NCBI GenBank assembly: GCA_028281865.1
Contig: JANQJB010000116.1
Span: 60,537 to 124,536, forward strand
DNA: 64,000 bases
Reading direction: 5' to 3'
From: Marinagarivorans sp.
GTDB taxonomy: Bacteria > Pseudomonadota > Gammaproteobacteria > Pseudomonadales > Cellvibrionaceae
Part shown: piece by piece, positions 61,518 to 64,000 of the stretch
How positions within the stretch are numbered: the stretch's first letter is position 1
Layout of the letters: every line of letters begins with the position of its first letter
Program-made: the position numbers and the translations under genes
Notes under the pieces: model-generated
The model's input: the letters and a program-made list of their open reading frames with translations, nothing else
Database searches by the model: none
What the model was told of the DNA's origin: nothing

Positions 61518-63272
61518 TTACTGCGTGATTTTTTTTGGACAGGCATTAAAAACACGTTTATCGCAAGTCATGCAAGTGTTTTGGTCCAGCCGCGGAATTG
61601 TTTGCGATAAATATTGTTCCATCGTATCGTAAAAAACTTCTTCGCCAAATGATTCTAAATAACCCATCGATTCAATTTCATCTTTTACCGTATTTTTTAA
61701 ACCGCAGAAAACGATTTCAATACCTTGCTCGCGTCGCGATTTAAATTCGTTGACGAGCATTTCTGCGCCAGCCAAGTCGATAGAGTTGACTCCGGGACAC
61801 ATCAAAACGAAGTGTTTAATTTTGGCGTTTGCGTTGATGTGTTGGTGAATGCTGAGCTGAATATGATCGACAGCACCAAAGTAAATTGAATCGTCTAAAC
61901 GGATAATTTTAATTTGTGGGCACTCGGACAAATTAAAACGCTCAACGCTACGATAGTCGTTGTTTTGCTCTAGCGAACGAGGTGCCACCTCCATTATGCG
62001 TGGAGCAGAAGTTTTTTTCAGGTAGAGAACAAGCGAAAGTAAAACGCCGATATAAATAGCAAATTCGAGTTGAATAAATAACGTGGAAAAAAATGTAGCA
62101 ATCAGAACGGCTGCTTCACCAGTATTACAGCGAATAATTTGAACTATGTGTTTGCGGTCAATCAAATTCCAAGCGGTTAATAAAATCGAACCGGCCATAA
62201 CGGAATAGGGCAAGAAATTGGTGACGCTGGGTGCAAAAAGTAAAACCATTAATACTATCGCCGCTGAAATAACAACTGACAGTGGTGTTGCCGCGCCTGC
62301 ATCATAGTTTGCTCCGGTACGCGTAAAACTGCCGGAGGAGGCAAAGCAAGAGAAAAATGGTCCGACAGTATTGGCCAATCCTTGACCGATAAATTCTTGA
62401 TTGCCTGAAATTCGCTGCCTTGAACGCAGTGCAGTAGATCTCGCTATCGATACGGCCTCCAGTAAGCCCAAAATGGCTATTGCCATTGCTCCGGGCACCA
62501 GTGAGCGTATTTCTTGCAATGTCATATCGGGCATCGACACGCCTGGCAGAGAGCTTGGCAACGAGCCTACATAGCGAATTTGATTGGAACCGTCATCGAG
62601 CATAAAGGCGGTTAAACTACCTATCACGATCCCAATAAACATCGCCGGTGACCTTGGCCACAGACGCTTAAAAATAATGGTTGCGACAATCGTAACAAGT
62701 GTAATTGCAACTGTATCTAGATTCGCGTCGCTGAAGTGAGTAGACACGAAGCTTAAGGTGTTAACAAATCCTGCGTCAGTTGGAACATCGAGCGCTGTTG
62801 CATATTTAAGTTGACTGGTCGCAATTAAAACGGCAGCACCTGCGGTAAAACCTACGACGACTGTGTGGGAAATAAAATTCACCAGCGCGCCCAAGCGCGC
62901 CAAACCCAGGGTGAGTTGAATGGCTCCGACCATCAGGCTAAGTGTTAGCGCAAGGCTGATAAAACTATCTGTACCAGGTGTCGCAAAACTAGAGGTCACG
63001 CTGAAGACAACAATCGAGATCGCTGCAGCGGGGCCGGTTACCATGTGCAGCGATGACCCGAATAAGCTCGCAATCACGGCAATAACAACGGCTGAGTACA
63101 GCCCCATTTCCGGAGGTAGGCCAGCAATCAGTGCGTATGCCATACCCTGCGGCAGAACAATAATTGCGCCGGTCAAGCCCGCAATCAAATCGAGTTTGAA
63201 ATTGGCTCTAGTTACCCGATGGCGCCAGCTTAAAAACGGTAAATATTTTTCGAATTCGTTAGCCGTATTCAA
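61518..63272 (-). CDS. SulP-family (SLC26-like) anion transporter with STAS domain
   Basis: The 584-residue product has an N-terminal membrane domain (about 20-420, 10-14 hydrophobic segments) with PQGMAYALIAGLPPEMGLYSA, the family signature, and GNQEFIGQGLAN. A C-terminal STAS domain (about 440-545) follows, with FVLMCPGVNSIDLAGAEML. The tail has a Cys cluster (CMTCDKRVFNAC). It imports sulfate, bicarbonate or another inorganic or organic anion; the substrate cannot be read from sequence. It is followed by the Kelch gene and preceded, 83 bases away, by the AraD1-like gene. Confidence 0.92.
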   Translation of the reverse strand: MNTANEFEKYLPFLSWRHRVTRANFKLDLIAGLTGAIIVLPQGMAYALIAGLPPEMGLYSAVVIAVIASLFGSSLHMVTGPAAAISIVVFSVTSSFATPGTDSFISLALTLSLMVGAIQLTLGLARLGALVNFISHTVVVGFTAGAAVLIATSQLKYATALDVPTDAGFVNTLSFVSTHFSDANLDTVAITLVTIVATIIFKRLWPRSPAMFIGIVIGSLTAFMLDDGSNQIRYVGSLPSSLPGVSMPDMTLQEIRSLVPGAMAIAILGLLEAVSIARSTALRSRQRISGNQEFIGQGLANTVGPFFSCFASSGSFTRTGANYDAGAATPLSVVISAAIVLMVLLFAPSVTNFLPYSVMAGSILLTAWNLIDRKHIVQIIRCNTGEAAVLIATFFSTLFIQLEFAIYIGVLLSLVLYLKKTSAPRIMEVAPRSLEQNNDYRSVERFNLSECPQIKIIRLDDSIYFGAVDHIQLSIHQHINANAKIKHFVLMCPGVNSIDLAGAEMLVNEFKSRREQGIEIVFCGLKNTVKDEIESMGYLESFGEEVFYDTMEQYLSQTIPRLDQNTCMTCDKRVFNACPKKITQ

Positions 63273-63355
63273 GCGACGTACCCCGTAAGCCCACGGTACT
63301 TAAATTGGAATTGCAACCTCTTCATCGCTAGTCTCTATAGGTAAAATCTCTGTCA

Positions 63356-64000
63356 CTAAAGACTATTTACGCGTGGCACGTTGTGCTCGATTTTGCGTAA
63401 GCGATTAGTGAGAGGGCGTCCGAAAGCGCTGGCTTCAATTTCAAATACATCACCATCTTGCGTAGCGACATTGTCCGCAAAACTTAGTGTCGCAGTGCCG
63501 AAAAAGTGAATATGGATATCACCCGGTCGCAAAAAGTCAGCATATTTGAAGTGATGATATTCCAAATTAGCAATGGTATGCGACATGTTGTCCTCACCAC
63601 TTAAAAAGGGTTTTTGCCATAAGACCTCGCCGTTTCGGCGGATGCGACTAGTTCCTTGAATATCCGCCGGAAGTTCGCCAAGCAGAATTTCAGGGCCGAT
63701 TGCGGAGCGTCTAACTTTAGAATGGGCTAAGTACAAATAATTTTGGCGCTCCATCACATGATCAGAAAATTCATTACCTAAGGCAAAGCCGATGCGAAAC
63801 GGGGTTCCATCTTCACCAATTAAATAAATCCCGGCAATTTCTGGTTCTTCTCCGCCATCGAGCGCATAAGGAGGTTGCGGTAAATCACCTCCGGGAGCGA
63901 CGACACTAGCGCCGTCACCTTTGTAAAACCACTCTGGTTGTACTCCGACTTTTCCCTCGGCGGGTTTGCCGCCCCCAATGCCCATTTTGAACATTTTCAT
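63356..64000 (-). CDS. AraD1/GguC-like fumarylacetoacetase-fold enzyme (5' end outside window)
   Basis: The C-terminal 214 residues are visible; the gene runs off the right edge, and the Met at 64000 is internal. Segments GIGGGKPAEGKVGVQPEWFYKGDG, EEPEIAGIYLIGEDGTPFRIGFALGNEFSDH and FRIHFFGTATLSFAD-like (IHIHFFGTATLSFAD) match the AraD1/GguC group of the FAH superfamily. These are linked to arabinose and other sugar-acid catabolism, with metal-binding Glu/Asp residues in EPEIAG. The exact reaction is not determined. It lies upstream of the SulP transporter on the same strand. Confidence 0.85.
   Translation of the reverse strand: MKMFKMGIGGGKPAEGKVGVQPEWFYKGDGASVVAPGGDLPQPPYALDGGEEPEIAGIYLIGEDGTPFRIGFALGNEFSDHVMERQNYLYLAHSKVRRSAIGPEILLGELPADIQGTSRIRRNGEVLWQKPFLSGEDNMSHTIANLEYHHFKYADFLRPGDIHIHFFGTATLSFADNVATQDGDVFEIEASAFGRPLTNRLRKIEHNVPRVNSL

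Noticed and set aside
1..64000. tRNA or rRNA genes
   Set aside because: No cloverleaf with a TTCGA-type T-loop or rRNA-like conserved stretch was noticed; a covariance-model scan would be needed to exclude them fully.

Overview
The window looks like chromosomal DNA from a marine-type, polysaccharide-degrading gammaproteobacterium near the Cellvibrionales/Pseudomonadales (Saccharophagus, Teredinibacter and Cellvibrio are the nearest feel). This placement is inferred from gene order and protein style; no 16S rRNA or other marker is present. Coding density is high, base composition by eye is somewhat below 50% G+C, and I see no rRNA, tRNA, CRISPR array, prophage or intact insertion sequence.

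Layout. (1) 1-5.3 kb: the 3' part of a giant, probably secreted, acidic protein. It ends in a Cys/Asp/Asn/Pro repeat array and a c-type cytochrome domain, and is followed by a strong terminator and a small exported protein. (2) 5.4-10.6 kb: an oxygen/redox signalling cluster. It holds an orphan receiver, a FixL-like PAS kinase that keeps the heme-ligand signature, a FixJ-like regulator, an Fnr/Anr-type iron-sulfur regulator, a PilZ protein and a tandem universal stress protein. FNR-type boxes lie upstream of the fnr gene and of the stress protein. (3) 10.6-16.6 kb: ubiD, rho, trxA and ppk1, the Pseudomonas order without ppx. (4) 16.7-18.9 kb: a membrane VTT (TVP38/DedA-like) domain fused to a flavoprotein disulfide reductase.

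(5) 18.9-37.5 kb follows the Pseudomonas aeruginosa block hemW-rdgB-DUF4426-metW-metX-yggT-proC-yggS-pilT-pilU-ruvX-yqgE-tonB-gshB. Between hemW and rdgB sit about 6 kb of extra genes: a PaiB-like flavin protein, a PilZ protein, an unrecognised protein, AlkC-like glycosylase, a queuosine-tRNA mannosyltransferase-like enzyme, an MmcQ protein and a Tat-exported Gfo/Idh oxidoreductase. (6) 38.0-50.8 kb: the complete Pil-Chp chemosensory system pilGHIJK-chpABC that controls type IV pilus twitching, matching the PilT/PilU motors upstream. (7) 50.8-53.4 kb: hslO, hslR, yrfG and nudE. (8) 53.9-57.1 kb: a small ORF, then gspA and gspB of type II secretion. (9) 57.6-60.4 kb: trpG, trpD and trpC. (10) 60.5-64 kb: a leftward set of an AraD1/GguC-like enzyme (cut by the window edge), a SulP anion transporter and an exported Kelch protein.

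The most unusual non-coding content is repetitive. Two copies of a MITE-like element with 34-bp terminal inverted repeats sit in pilK-chpA and gspA-gspB, and a 14-bp solo end lies at the alkC junction. The inner arms of the two full copies differ by paired, compensating changes. A different 168-bp inverted-repeat element splits trpD from trpC, and a REP-like 28-bp inverted repeat followed by seven 20-bp tandem units lies upstream of trpG.
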